DNA of 64,000 nucleotides from Acuticoccus kalidii (lineage in GTDB: Bacteria > Pseudomonadota > Alphaproteobacteria > Rhizobiales > Amorphaceae): positions 868,001-932,000 of the forward strand of contig NZ_JAKGCS010000036.1 in assembly GCF_021556395.1 (NCBI RefSeq). Reading direction: 5' to 3'. This document shows positions 51,082 to 59,544 of this stretch, one piece after another (the first letter of the stretch is position 1; every line of letters starts with the position of its first letter). The position numbers were made by a program, and so were the translations under genes. The notes beneath the pieces are model-generated. The model saw only the letters and a list, made by a program, of their open reading frames with translations. It searched no databases and was not told the origin of the DNA.

Positions 51082-52605
51082 ATGATCGAGGGCCTCTTCG
51101 GCGCCTTGGCGCATCTGATGACGCCGCTGCCGTTTCTCTATGTCCTGATCGGCACGGTTTCGGGCATCATCGTCGGCGCGATCCCCGGCCTTTCGGGCGC
51201 CATGCTGATCGCGCTCACCCTGCCGCTGACATTCTACATGCAACCCGTCAACGCGGTGATCCTCTTGATCGGCATGTATGTCGGCTCGATCACCGGCGGC
51301 CTCATCACCGCGACGCTTCTCAGAATGCCGGGGACGCCGTCCAATGTGGTGACCACCTTCGACGGGCATCCGATGGCGATGGCCGGCAAGCCCGGTCGCG
51401 CGCTCGGCCTTGGGATCGCGGCCTCCTTCATCGGTGGTCTCGTCTCCTGGGTGGTGCTCCTCTTCCTCGCCAAGCCGCTGTCGATCTGGGCGACGCGGTT
51501 CGGTCCGTTCGAATATTTCACCCTCATCCTGATGGCGATGGTGCTGATCGCGTCGGTGACGCAAGGCTCGATGGTCAAGGGGCTCGTCTCGGGCTTTCTC
51601 GGGATGCTCGTGTCGATGCCGGGGGTCGACCCGTCCTCCGGTCAGCCGCGCCTCACCTGGGACTGGTACGTCCTCAATGGCGGGCTGAAGCTCCTGCCCG
51701 TGCTGATCGGCATCTTCGCGGTCAGCCAGGTGATCGGCGATATCGTTACCATCGGCAAACGGATGGAGCGGATCGAGACACGTGTTTCGGGCATGCTGAT
51801 GTCGTTCAAGGACTGGCGCGACCAGGCCTTCAACATGCTGCGCTCCTCGCTGATCGGCACCTGGGTCGGCATCCTGCCGGGCATCGGCGCCTCGATCGGC
51901 TCGATCATGGCCTACACCGCCGCCCGCAATATGAGCCGCAAGCCCGAGGAATATGGGAAAGGCTCGGAAGAGGGGATCGTCGCGTCCGAAGCGGCCAACA
52001 ACGCCACCATCGGCGGCGCGCTCATTCCGCTGATCGCGATGGGCATTCCGGGCTCGGTGATCGACGCGATCCTGATCGGTGCGCTGATGATCCACTCGAT
52101 CACGCCGGGGCCGACGCTCTTCATCACCAACGGCGATGTCGTCTGGGCGATGATCGCGACGGCGCTCGTCGCCAATGTCGTGATGTTCCTTGCGATGATG
52201 GGTTCGGTCCGTCTCGTCGCGCGCATCATGTACGTGCCGCGGACCTTCCTTCTGCCGGTGATCCTCGTCTTCTGCATCATCGGCACGTTCGCGCTCGACA
52301 ACACGATGTTCGATGTGTGGGTGATGCTGATCTTCGGCGTCGTCGGCTATGCGATGGAACGGGCCGGCTTCCCGCTCGGCCCCTTCGTCATCGGCTTCGT
52401 GCTCGCGCCGCTGATGGAGGAGAAACTGCGCTCCGGGCTGATGATGACGGCCGGCTCGATCGAGCCGATCTTCACCCGGCCCTTGTCGCTGACCTTCCTG
52501 ATCATCGCGATCCTTCTCCTCCTCACCCCCTTCTTCCGCGTCTGGCGGGAGGGACGGGCGCGGCGGCGCGCGGCGACGGCGGCGGCGGCGGCGGACGAAG
52601 CATGA
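51082..52605 (+). CDS. tctA: TTT transporter large membrane subunit 1 (TctA)
   Basis: 507 residues with about twelve transmembrane segments. Signature blocks are GTVSGIIVGAIPGLSGAMLIALTLPLTF (part: GAIPGLSGAMLIALTLPLTF), YVGSITGGLITATLLRMPGTP, and the repeated LPGIGASIGSIMAYTAARNMS with GKGSEEGIVASEAANNATIGGALIPLIAMGIPG (part: EEGIVASEAANNATIGGALI). This is the transport subunit. Its stop overlaps the start of the UxaA large-subunit gene (ATGA), tying uptake to that enzyme. Confidence 0.96.
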   Translation: MIEGLFGALAHLMTPLPFLYVLIGTVSGIIVGAIPGLSGAMLIALTLPLTFYMQPVNAVILLIGMYVGSITGGLITATLLRMPGTPSNVVTTFDGHPMAMAGKPGRALGLGIAASFIGGLVSWVVLLFLAKPLSIWATRFGPFEYFTLILMAMVLIASVTQGSMVKGLVSGFLGMLVSMPGVDPSSGQPRLTWDWYVLNGGLKLLPVLIGIFAVSQVIGDIVTIGKRMERIETRVSGMLMSFKDWRDQAFNMLRSSLIGTWVGILPGIGASIGSIMAYTAARNMSRKPEEYGKGSEEGIVASEAANNATIGGALIPLIAMGIPGSVIDAILIGALMIHSITPGPTLFITNGDVVWAMIATALVANVVMFLAMMGSVRLVARIMYVPRTFLLPVILVFCIIGTFALDNTMFDVWVMLIFGVVGYAMERAGFPLGPFVIGFVLAPLMEEKLRSGLMMTAGSIEPIFTRPLSLTFLIIAILLLLTPFFRVWREGRARRRAATAAAAADEA

Positions 52606-53756
52606 TGACCTTCCTCGGCTATCGGCGCGCCGATGGGCGCGTCGGCACGCGAAACCACGTCCTCGTCCTGTCGGTCACGGGCCTCACCGGCCCGTCCGCG
52701 CGGCGGATCGCGGCGAGCGTCAAGGGCGCCGTCTTCGCCGGGACGCCCTATGGCAGCGGCCTCCTCGGTGAAGACCGGGCGATCCACGAGCGCGCCCTTG
52801 CGGGATTGGCCGCGCATCCGAACGCCGGCGCCGTCCTGGTGATCGGCGCGGACGAGCCGCTCGTCGAGAGTGTCGCGGCGGCGGTGCCGGAGGGCATCCC
52901 GGTCGAGGCGCTCGCCTTCGACCGATGCGGCCACGACGCGCTGCGTCTCGTCGATACGGGCGTGCGCCATGCCGCGCGGATGGCGTGGCGCCTGTCGCGT
53001 GCCAGGCGGGAGGAGGCGCCGTTGTCGAGCCTCGTGCTCGGGCTCGAATGCGGGCGCTCCGATCCCTCTTCGGGCCTCGTCGCCAATCCGACGATCGGCC
53101 GCGTCGCCGACCGTGTCGTCGCGGCCGGCGGCACCGCGATCCTGGGCGAAACGGTGGAATGGCTCGGTGCCGAGGACCGGATCGCGGCGCGTGCGGCCGA
53201 TCCGGCGCTCGGCGAGGCGCTGGTCGCGGCGGTGCTGCGACGCGAGGCGGCGGCGGTCGCCGCCGGCATTGACCTCACCGGCACCAATCCGAGCCGCACC
53301 AACATCGATGGCGGTCTCACGACGATCGAGGAAAAGTCCCTCGGTGCGGTCGCAAAGTCCGGCCAGAGCCCGATCGCCGGTCTCGTCGGCTATGGCGAGC
53401 CGCCGCGCGCGTCGGGGCTCCATTTGATGGACGCGCCGGCCTATGCGCCGGAATCGTTGACGGGCTTCGTCGCCGCCGGCGCGAACCTCATCCTCTTTGC
53501 GACCGGCGTCGGTAATTCCTACGGCGCGCCGCTCGCCCCGACACTCAAGGTGACGGGCAACCCCGACACCGCCGCCCGCCTCACCGAGCAGATCGACGTC
53601 GACCTCTCCCCCGCCTTCGAGGGCAAGGAGACGCCCGAGGACGCGGCGGACCGGCTCCTCGCCGCCGCCATCGCGACCGCGTCGGGCGCGGCGACCTTCG
53701 CCGAGATTTTCGGCGATGGCGATGAGGTGATCAGCCGCTTCGGAGCCGCCTTATGA
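52602..53756 (+). CDS. UxaA-family lyase, large (C-terminal type) subunit
   Basis: 384 residues from the ATG at 52602. FLGYRRADGRVGTRNHVLVLSV, LGLECGRSDPSSGLVANPTIGRVAD and TNPSRTNIDGGLTTIEEKSLGAV mark the altronate/galactarate dehydratase C-terminal fold. Cysteines I expect in this family (NCSA-like, GCG and the LGCV after EEKS) are replaced here by GLTG, GSG and LGAV, so metal chemistry may differ. In altronate dehydratase one chain carries both domains; here the small SAF domain is a separate gene just downstream. (R)-sulfolactate sulfo-lyase SuyAB has such a split, with the small gene usually first. Dehydration of a sugar acid or elimination of a sulfur group are both possible. Confidence 0.85.
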   Translation: MMTFLGYRRADGRVGTRNHVLVLSVTGLTGPSARRIAASVKGAVFAGTPYGSGLLGEDRAIHERALAGLAAHPNAGAVLVIGADEPLVESVAAAVPEGIPVEALAFDRCGHDALRLVDTGVRHAARMAWRLSRARREEAPLSSLVLGLECGRSDPSSGLVANPTIGRVADRVVAAGGTAILGETVEWLGAEDRIAARAADPALGEALVAAVLRREAAAVAAGIDLTGTNPSRTNIDGGLTTIEEKSLGAVAKSGQSPIAGLVGYGEPPRASGLHLMDAPAYAPESLTGFVAAGANLILFATGVGNSYGAPLAPTLKVTGNPDTAARLTEQIDVDLSPAFEGKETPEDAADRLLAAAIATASGAATFAEIFGDGDEVISRFGAAL

Positions 53757-54055
53757 CGGTCGAGACCTCCGCGATCGTCCTCCATGAGACGGACGATGTC
53801 GCGACCGCGCTCGTTCCGGTCTCCGCCGGAGACGTTCTCACCATCGCAACACCTGCCGGGCCGTTGGAAATTACGGCGGAGCGGGCGGTGCCTCGCTGCC
53901 ACAAGATCGCCGTGAGGGCGGTCGAGGCCGGCGCGCCGGTGCGCAAATACGGCGCGGTGATCGGCGTCGCGACACGGGCGATCGCACCGGGCGAGCATGT
54001 CCATGAGCACAATCTCGTAAGCCGCAGGGCGCGGCCGGGCGGACCGAATGGCTGA
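53753..54055 (+). CDS. UxaA-family lyase, small SAF-domain subunit
   Basis: 100 residues, overlapping the large-subunit stop by four bases and the sulfatase start by eight. It shows the SAF/UxaA N-terminal pattern: VPVSAGDVLTI, RCHKIAVRAVEAGAPVRKYGAVIGVATRAI and the conserved HVHEHNL near the end. It should pair with the preceding large subunit to form one active enzyme. The strict overlap suggests equimolar production. Confidence 0.88.
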   Translation: MTVETSAIVLHETDDVATALVPVSAGDVLTIATPAGPLEITAERAVPRCHKIAVRAVEAGAPVRKYGAVIGVATRAIAPGEHVHEHNLVSRRARPGGPNG

Positions 54056-55502
54056 CGCGAAGAACCTCCTTTTCATCTTTTCCGACCAGCACACGCGCGC
54101 GATCGCCGGTCCCTATGGCGACACGGTGGTCGAGACCCCGGCGCTCGACCGGCTCGCCGCCGAAGGCGTCACCTTCGACGCCGCCTATTGCCCGTCGCCG
54201 ATCTGCGTGCCGAGCCGCATGTCGATGCTGACGGCGCGCTGGCCGCATCGCCAGGATTGCTGGACGAACGACGATATCCTCCCGTCCGGCCATCCGACAT
54301 GGCTTCACGCGATGGGGGCGGGCGGGCATCGCCCCGTCCTCATCGGCCGCCTCCATGCGCTCGGGCCGGACCAGCGGCACGGCTATGCCGAGCGCCTCGT
54401 GGGGGAGCATTCGCCGAATTATCCCGGCCCGCCGCGCCACGATCTCGGCCCGCTCGCCGGTGCCAACGATCCCGATCCGCGATCCCTCGCGGCGGTCGGT
54501 GCCGGGCGCAGCGCCTATCAGGCGAAGGACGAGGCGGTGGTCGAGACCGCCGTCGATTGGCTGAAGGCGAACGGCCGCGAGCCCTTCTGTCTCACTGTCG
54601 GGTTGATGCTGCCGCACCCGCCTTATGTCGCGGACGAGGCGGCCTATCGCCATTATGAGGGCCGCGTTCCGCCGCCGACACGCGGCGTGCCGGAGGACGA
54701 GCCGCCGTTCTACGCCTGGTGGCGCCGCGACAGGGGCATTGAGACCCCGCCGCCGGAGGCGATCGAACGGGCACGCACCGCTTATTATGGCCTCGTCCAC
54801 CGCACCGACGAGATGATCGGCCGACTGATCGCGACGCTCGAGGAGCTCGGCGTTCTCGACGACACGCTCGTCGTCTACGCCTCCGATCATGGCGACCATA
54901 TCGGCGAGCGAGGCCTCTTCTGGAAGCACACGTTCTACGAGGAATCGGCCGGTATTCCGCTGCTGATGCGGCTTCCGGGCGTCCTTCCGGCGGGCGAGCG
55001 GCGCGGCAACGTGGTCAATCTCGTCGACCTGTCCCAGACGATGCTCGACGCGCTCGGCGCGCCGACGCTGCCGAACGCCGACGGCACCAGCTTCTGGCCC
55101 CTCGCCAAGGACGGCGCGAGCCCGTGGGCCGACGAGACGTTCTGCGAATATTGCACCGACACCGTACCCTATTGGACCGGTGGCCGCGCCGTGCGGCAGC
55201 GGATGGTTCGCGCCGGCCGCTATAAGCTCGTCGTCTTCGACGAGGAGGCGCCACTGCTCTTCGACCTTGCGGCCGATCCGGGCGAGACGCGCAATCTCGC
55301 CGAGGAGCCGGGCCACGCCGCGATCCGCCGCCAGCTCGAGCGGCGGGTGCGGGAGGGCTGGGACCCGGTGGCGATCGGCGCGCGCATGGAACGGGCGCGG
55401 CGGGACAAGAACATCCTCGCCGATTGGGCGCGGACGGTCCGGCCGGAGAGCGAACACGTGTGGGACTTCGATCCCGCGATCAACACCCTCGCGGACGGCT
55501 GA
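54048..55502 (+). CDS. Sulfatase, cytoplasmic (Cys-type)
   Basis: 484 residues. NLLFIFSDQHTRAIAG carries the first metal Asp (Asp13), the formylglycine motif is CVPSR (Cys53-Arg57) followed by MSMLTA, and YASDHGDHIGERGLFWKHTFYEESAGIP supplies the later ligands (part: SDHGDHIGERGLFWKHTFYE). No signal peptide precedes the catalytic domain. It is the last gene of the first TTT operon, eight bases overlapping the small lyase subunit, so the imported ligand is probably a sulfate ester. The end is 13 bp from the convergent LysR gene. Confidence 0.94.
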   Translation: MADAKNLLFIFSDQHTRAIAGPYGDTVVETPALDRLAAEGVTFDAAYCPSPICVPSRMSMLTARWPHRQDCWTNDDILPSGHPTWLHAMGAGGHRPVLIGRLHALGPDQRHGYAERLVGEHSPNYPGPPRHDLGPLAGANDPDPRSLAAVGAGRSAYQAKDEAVVETAVDWLKANGREPFCLTVGLMLPHPPYVADEAAYRHYEGRVPPPTRGVPEDEPPFYAWWRRDRGIETPPPEAIERARTAYYGLVHRTDEMIGRLIATLEELGVLDDTLVVYASDHGDHIGERGLFWKHTFYEESAGIPLLMRLPGVLPAGERRGNVVNLVDLSQTMLDALGAPTLPNADGTSFWPLAKDGASPWADETFCEYCTDTVPYWTGGRAVRQRMVRAGRYKLVVFDEEAPLLFDLAADPGETRNLAEEPGHAAIRRQLERRVREGWDPVAIGARMERARRDKNILADWARTVRPESEHVWDFDPAINTLADG

Positions 55503-55514
55503 GGCCCTCGCGGC

Positions 55515-56426
55515 TCAGACGAGCGGATCGGCATCGCGGCAGATCCGCTCGATCTCCGCGATCAACGCCTCGGCCGCCGGGTTCGGCGCCGCCCCGCGAC
55601 GCATGATGAGGCCGGCCGATCGCCGCCAGCGGGCCGCGGGCACGTCGAGCGGCACGATCATGCCGGGTTCGCTCTCGCGAAGCTGCCCGATCGCGTGGAA
55701 GCTCAGATAGTCGCCCCCCTCCATCAGCGAGATCTTGAGGGCGGAAATGTCTGTCTCGATGATCGCATCGGGCGGCGGCAGGCCGTGCGCCTGGAAGATC
55801 GCGGCGAGACGCAAGACGAGTTGAGCCCCGCGTCCAGCGAGGATCCACGGATAGGCGAGGAGCGTCGCGAGCTCGATCGGCCCGGTGTCGGCGAGCGGAT
55901 GGCCGGCGCGGGCGATGATGCCATATTCGTCGTCGATCAGCGGGCGGCCGGCAAAATCCGGCTCGACCGGGGTCGGCGCCGGCATCGCCGCCAGCACGAG
56001 ATCGAGCTCGCCCGCCCGCAACCGCGCCTTGAGCTGATCGTCCATCCCGCCGAAGATTTCGAGATGCACCAGCGGCCAATCCTCGCGAAAGGCCGCGATC
56101 GCCTCCGGCAGCACCGAGCGCTGCCATGATGGCCCGGCGCCCACTTTCACGCGGCCGAGAAGGCCCTGTTTCAAGGCGGCGACCTCGTCGCGCGCCTCGC
56201 GCTGGCTCGCGCGCACGAGGCGCGCATGACGCAGCAGCACGCGCCCATAAACCGTGAGCGTGACCCCGCGGGGGCGGCGATCGAAGAGGGCGGCGCCGAC
56301 TTCGTCCTCGAGCCGGCGCACGGCCTTGGTCAGTGCCGGTTGGCTGACGCCGAGCCGATCGGCCGCGGCGCGAAAACTGCCGAACTCTTCGATAGCGACC
56401 AAGTAGTCGGCGATCCGATCGTCCAT
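55515..56426 (-). CDS. LysR-type regulator of the second TTT-sulfatase operon
   Basis: 303 residues from the ATG at 56426 (MDDRIADYLVAIEEFGSFRAAADRLGVSQPALTKAVRRLE, part: FRAAADRLGVSQPALTKAVR); the frame extends to 56498, but that part covers the palindrome. The effector domain begins near residue 90 (GRVKVGAGPSWQRSVLPEAI). It is divergent from tctC-2 with a 122-bp gap holding a perfect 7-3-7 palindrome nine bases from its own start, so autoregulation with activation of the tctC-2 operon is likely. The inducer may be the transported sugar acid. Confidence 0.93.
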   Translation of the reverse strand: MDDRIADYLVAIEEFGSFRAAADRLGVSQPALTKAVRRLEDEVGAALFDRRPRGVTLTVYGRVLLRHARLVRASQREARDEVAALKQGLLGRVKVGAGPSWQRSVLPEAIAAFREDWPLVHLEIFGGMDDQLKARLRAGELDLVLAAMPAPTPVEPDFAGRPLIDDEYGIIARAGHPLADTGPIELATLLAYPWILAGRGAQLVLRLAAIFQAHGLPPPDAIIETDISALKISLMEGGDYLSFHAIGQLRESEPGMIVPLDVPAARWRRSAGLIMRRGAAPNPAAEALIAEIERICRDADPLV

Positions 56427-56434
56427 CGCCGAAT

Positions 56435-56451
56435 GATAACCCAAGGTTATC
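56435..56451. promoter_or_regulatory. LysR operator: GATAACC-CAA-GGTTATC
   Basis: A perfect seven-base inverted repeat with a three-base centre that contains the LysR consensus T-N11-A (T at 56437, A at 56449). It lies between the LysR start (56426) and tctC-2 (56549), where a LysR recognition site is expected. Confidence 0.7.
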
Positions 56452-56548
56452 GCGTGCTCAACAGATGATGCTTGTCGCTGCGTCCGGGCTGATGTCAACT
56501 CGATTGATAAAAATCACAAGGCCGACTGGCCAAAGGGAGGATCGCACC

Positions 56549-57508
56549 ATGGTCCGCACGTTCACGCGTCGCTCCGCGCTCGCCTGCGCGCTCGCGCTTG
56601 CCCTGCCGCTTCCGGCGTTCGCCTTTCCCGATCAACCGATCAAGGTGGTCGTCCCGACCGATCCCGGCGGCGCGATCGACGGTATCGCCCGCGTCTTCCA
56701 GAAAGCGTTCGAGACGAACGATTTTCTCCCGAGCAGCGTCGTCGTCCTCAACATGGCCGGCGCCGGTGGCACGATCGGCACCCGCGCGATCAAGGACGCC
56801 GAGCCCGACGGCTACACGATCGGCCTCTGGCACGACGGCATCGTGACCTCGAAGGCGATGGGCGTCGCCGATTTCGACCAGACCGATTTCGAGATCATCG
56901 GCGCGACGGGATTTGCCGATCTCGGCCTCGCGGTCTCGCAAAAGAGCGATTTCGCCTCCTTCGAGGACATGCTCGCTTTTGCGAAGGAGAATCCGAAAAC
57001 GGTGAAGGTCGCCGCCAATATCGGCCTGCCGGTCCATTTCGTCCCGATGCGTGTCGCGACCGAGGCGGGCGCCGATCTTCGCTATGTCCAGGTCGGTGGT
57101 GGGGCGAAGCGCTATCAGTCGCTGCTGGGCGGTCACACCGACACCGCGCTTTTCTCCACCCAGGAGCTCGTGCAGTTTCAGGAATCCGGTCTGAGGCCGA
57201 TCCTGATGTTGACCGAAGAGCGCGTCGCCGACCTTCCCGACGTTCCGACCGCCAAGGAGCTCGGCATCGAGGTCGTCGCGCCGTCGCCGCGCATCTGGCT
57301 CGCGCCGAAGGGCACCCCGGCCGACCGGCTCGAGATCCTGCGCAACGCCTTTCGTGACGCGATGAACGACGAGACCGTCGCCCAGCAGCTCCGCGATTTC
57401 GGCCTCAATCCGACCTTCGTGGAGGCGGACGCCGTGCGCAATCAGCTCCAGGTGGCGCTCGACGAGACATTGCCCTTGGTGCCGCAGGCGCGCCAGGTCG
57501 AGAAATAG
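56549..57508 (+). CDS. tctC: TTT transporter substrate-binding protein 2 (TctC/Bug)
   Basis: 319 residues from the ATG at 56549 with GGGAGG upstream. The signal MVRTFTRRSALACALALALPLPAFA contains a twin arginine, so Tat export is conceivable, though Sec is equally plausible. The mature protein opens FPDQPIKVVVPTDPGGAIDGIARVF, then NMAGAGGTIGTRAIKDAEPDGYTI and IWLAPKGTPADRLEIL. It differs clearly from the first TctC, so the two systems probably take different ligands. It is the first gene of the second transporter-sulfatase operon, under the divergent LysR. Confidence 0.95.
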   Translation: MVRTFTRRSALACALALALPLPAFAFPDQPIKVVVPTDPGGAIDGIARVFQKAFETNDFLPSSVVVLNMAGAGGTIGTRAIKDAEPDGYTIGLWHDGIVTSKAMGVADFDQTDFEIIGATGFADLGLAVSQKSDFASFEDMLAFAKENPKTVKVAANIGLPVHFVPMRVATEAGADLRYVQVGGGAKRYQSLLGGHTDTALFSTQELVQFQESGLRPILMLTEERVADLPDVPTAKELGIEVVAPSPRIWLAPKGTPADRLEILRNAFRDAMNDETVAQQLRDFGLNPTFVEADAVRNQLQVALDETLPLVPQARQVEK

Positions 57509-57531
57509 CGCGCGCGCCGGAGGGCCTGACG

Positions 57532-58029
57532 ATGGCGTCGCGATTGACCGAACTTTTCGGCGCGAGCCGGACCCCGCGCGGCGACGTCGCCCTGTCGCTC
57601 GCGGTGCTCGCCTTGGCGGGGATCATGTGGTGGCAGGCGCTCAAGATCCCGCCGCCTTTCTTCGATCCGCTCGGCTCGGCCGTCGTGCCGAAAAGCGTCG
57701 CGATCGCCCTCGCGCTGTTCGCCGCGATCATGCTCCTGCGCGCCCTCAACGCCCGGCCATGGCCCGCGCGAGAGCGGGAGACCGGCTACCGGCCGCGGCC
57801 GGACATCGCGGCCGGCATCTTCCTCCTCGCGGCGGCCTATGTCGGTGCGATGGCGCTCGGCCTCCTCTCCTTCGAGATCGCGACGATCCTCTTCCTCGCG
57901 GCCGGAACGGCGCTGCTCGCCCGGTTCGAGCGGCGCACCGTCCTTCTCGGCGCCGCGATCGCGCTCCTTCTCGGGATCGGGGGGACGCTCCTCTTCACCC
58001 ATGTCTTCTACATCGACTTGCCGCGGTGA
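57532..58029 (+). CDS. tctB: TTT transporter small membrane subunit 2 (TctB)
   Basis: 165 residues with hydrophobic segments at VALSLAVLALAGIMWWQAL, KSVAIALALFAAIMLLRAL, AAGIFLLAAAYVGAMALGLLSFEIATILFLA (part: IFLLAAAYVGAMALGLLSF) and TVLLGAAIALLLGIGGTLLF. The block IPPPFFDPLGSAVVPK after the first segment is typical of TctB. It follows tctC-2 by 23 bp and precedes tctA-2 by three bases. Confidence 0.92.
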   Translation: MASRLTELFGASRTPRGDVALSLAVLALAGIMWWQALKIPPPFFDPLGSAVVPKSVAIALALFAAIMLLRALNARPWPARERETGYRPRPDIAAGIFLLAAAYVGAMALGLLSFEIATILFLAAGTALLARFERRTVLLGAAIALLLGIGGTLLFTHVFYIDLPR

Positions 58030-58032
58030 GTG

Positions 58033-59544
58033 ATGGTGACTGATCTGTTCGGTGCGCTCGCCTACATTGCGAGCCCGGTTCCCTTCTTCTGGGTCCTGCT
58101 CGGGACGACGCTCGGCATCTTCGTCGGCGCGGTTCCCGGCCTCACCGGGGGTATGCTGATCGCGCTCAGCATTCCCTTGACCTTCACGATGAACTCCACC
58201 CACGCCCTCATCCTGATGGTGGCGATGTATGTGGGTTCGGTCTCGGGCGGCCTCATCAGCGCGACGCTCCTCAAGATGCCGGGCACGCCGTCCTCCGTGA
58301 TGACGACCTTCGACGGCTATCCGATGGCCGCGCGCGGTGAGGCGGGGCGGGCGCTCGGCCTGTCGATCGGCGCCTCGCTCGTCGGCGGCCTCGTCGCCGG
58401 TGTCTTCATCGTGGTGCTGTCGGTGCCGCTCTCGCGCTGGGCGACGACGTTCGGCCCGTTCGAATATTTCGCGATGGTGCTGATGGCGCTGGTGCTGATC
58501 GCCTCGATCAGCCAAGGCTCGATGGTGAAGGGCCTTCTCGCCGGCGCGCTCGGCATCGCCTTCGCGCTGCCCGGCCTCAATCCGTCGGACGGTCAGCTCC
58601 GCCTCACCTTCGGCTGGCACGAACTCGACGCGGGGTTCGATCTCCTCCCGGTCCTTCTCGGCGTGTTCGTGATGAGCCAGATCATCATCGACGCCCTCGA
58701 GATCGAGAAGAAGGGGCAGCCCATCTCGGTCGGCGGGGCGAAGGTGCTCCTGTCGCTCTCCACCTGGCGGCGGCACTGGGGCAACCTCCTACGCTCCTCG
58801 GTGATCGGAACGTGGATCGGCATCCTGCCCGGCGTCGGCGCGTCGATCTCCTCGATGGTCGCCTATGCGACGGCGCGGTCGGTCTCGAAAGAGCCGGAGG
58901 CGTTCGGAACCGGCTCGGAGGAGGGCATCGTCGCCTCCGAGGCGGCGAACAACGCCAATGTCGGCGGCGCGCTCATTCCGCTGATCACGATGGGCATTCC
59001 GGGGAGCCCGATCGACGCGATCCTTCTCGGTGCGCTGATCCTTCACAACATCCAGCCGGGGCCGCTGCTCTTCGTCAACAATGCCGATTTCGTCTGGGCC
59101 CTGATCGCGGCCTATCTCGTCGCCAACATCCTGATGTTTGCGATCATGACGCTGTGCGTGAAGTGGATCGCGCGCCTCATGGTGGTCGACCGAGCGCTGC
59201 TCCTGCCGGTGATCTTCGTCGCCTGCGTCGTCGGGTGCTACGCGCTCCACAATCGCATGTTCGACGTTTGGGTCATGGTCTTTTTCGGCCTCGTCGGCTT
59301 CGCGATGGCGCGGTGCAAGGTGCCGCTCGGCCCGTTCGTCATCGGCTTCGTCCTCGCCGGGATCCTGGAGGAGGATCTGCGCTCCGGCATGCAGCTCTCC
59401 GATGCCGGCTTCTGGGGGATCCTCGATCGTCCCATCGCGCTCGGCTTCATCGCCGTTTCCGTTCTCACCCTCATTTGGCCGTTCGCCCAATCGGCCCTTG
59501 CACGAAGGGCGCGTGACCGGCGCGCCAAGGAGACCACTACGTGA
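58033..59544 (+). CDS. tctA: TTT transporter large membrane subunit 2 (TctA)
   Basis: 503 residues, start ATG 58033 (GTG 58030 adjacent). It shows GIFVGAVPGLTGGMLIALSIPLTF, YVGSVSGGLISATLLKMPGTPS, LPGVGASISSMVAYATARSVS and EEGIVASEAANNANVGGALI, the same signatures as the first TctA, with about twelve transmembrane segments. The two TctA proteins are clearly paralogous over their full length. The stop overlaps the GTG of the sulfatase gene (GTGA). Confidence 0.96.
   Translation: MVTDLFGALAYIASPVPFFWVLLGTTLGIFVGAVPGLTGGMLIALSIPLTFTMNSTHALILMVAMYVGSVSGGLISATLLKMPGTPSSVMTTFDGYPMAARGEAGRALGLSIGASLVGGLVAGVFIVVLSVPLSRWATTFGPFEYFAMVLMALVLIASISQGSMVKGLLAGALGIAFALPGLNPSDGQLRLTFGWHELDAGFDLLPVLLGVFVMSQIIIDALEIEKKGQPISVGGAKVLLSLSTWRRHWGNLLRSSVIGTWIGILPGVGASISSMVAYATARSVSKEPEAFGTGSEEGIVASEAANNANVGGALIPLITMGIPGSPIDAILLGALILHNIQPGPLLFVNNADFVWALIAAYLVANILMFAIMTLCVKWIARLMVVDRALLLPVIFVACVVGCYALHNRMFDVWVMVFFGLVGFAMARCKVPLGPFVIGFVLAGILEEDLRSGMQLSDAGFWGILDRPIALGFIAVSVLTLIWPFAQSALARRARDRRAKETTT

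Noticed and set aside
57442..58776. Minus-strand open frame of 444 codons, rich in Arg, Glu and His
   Set aside because: Antisense to tctB-2 and tctA-2; composition is typical of complementary strands of membrane-protein genes.
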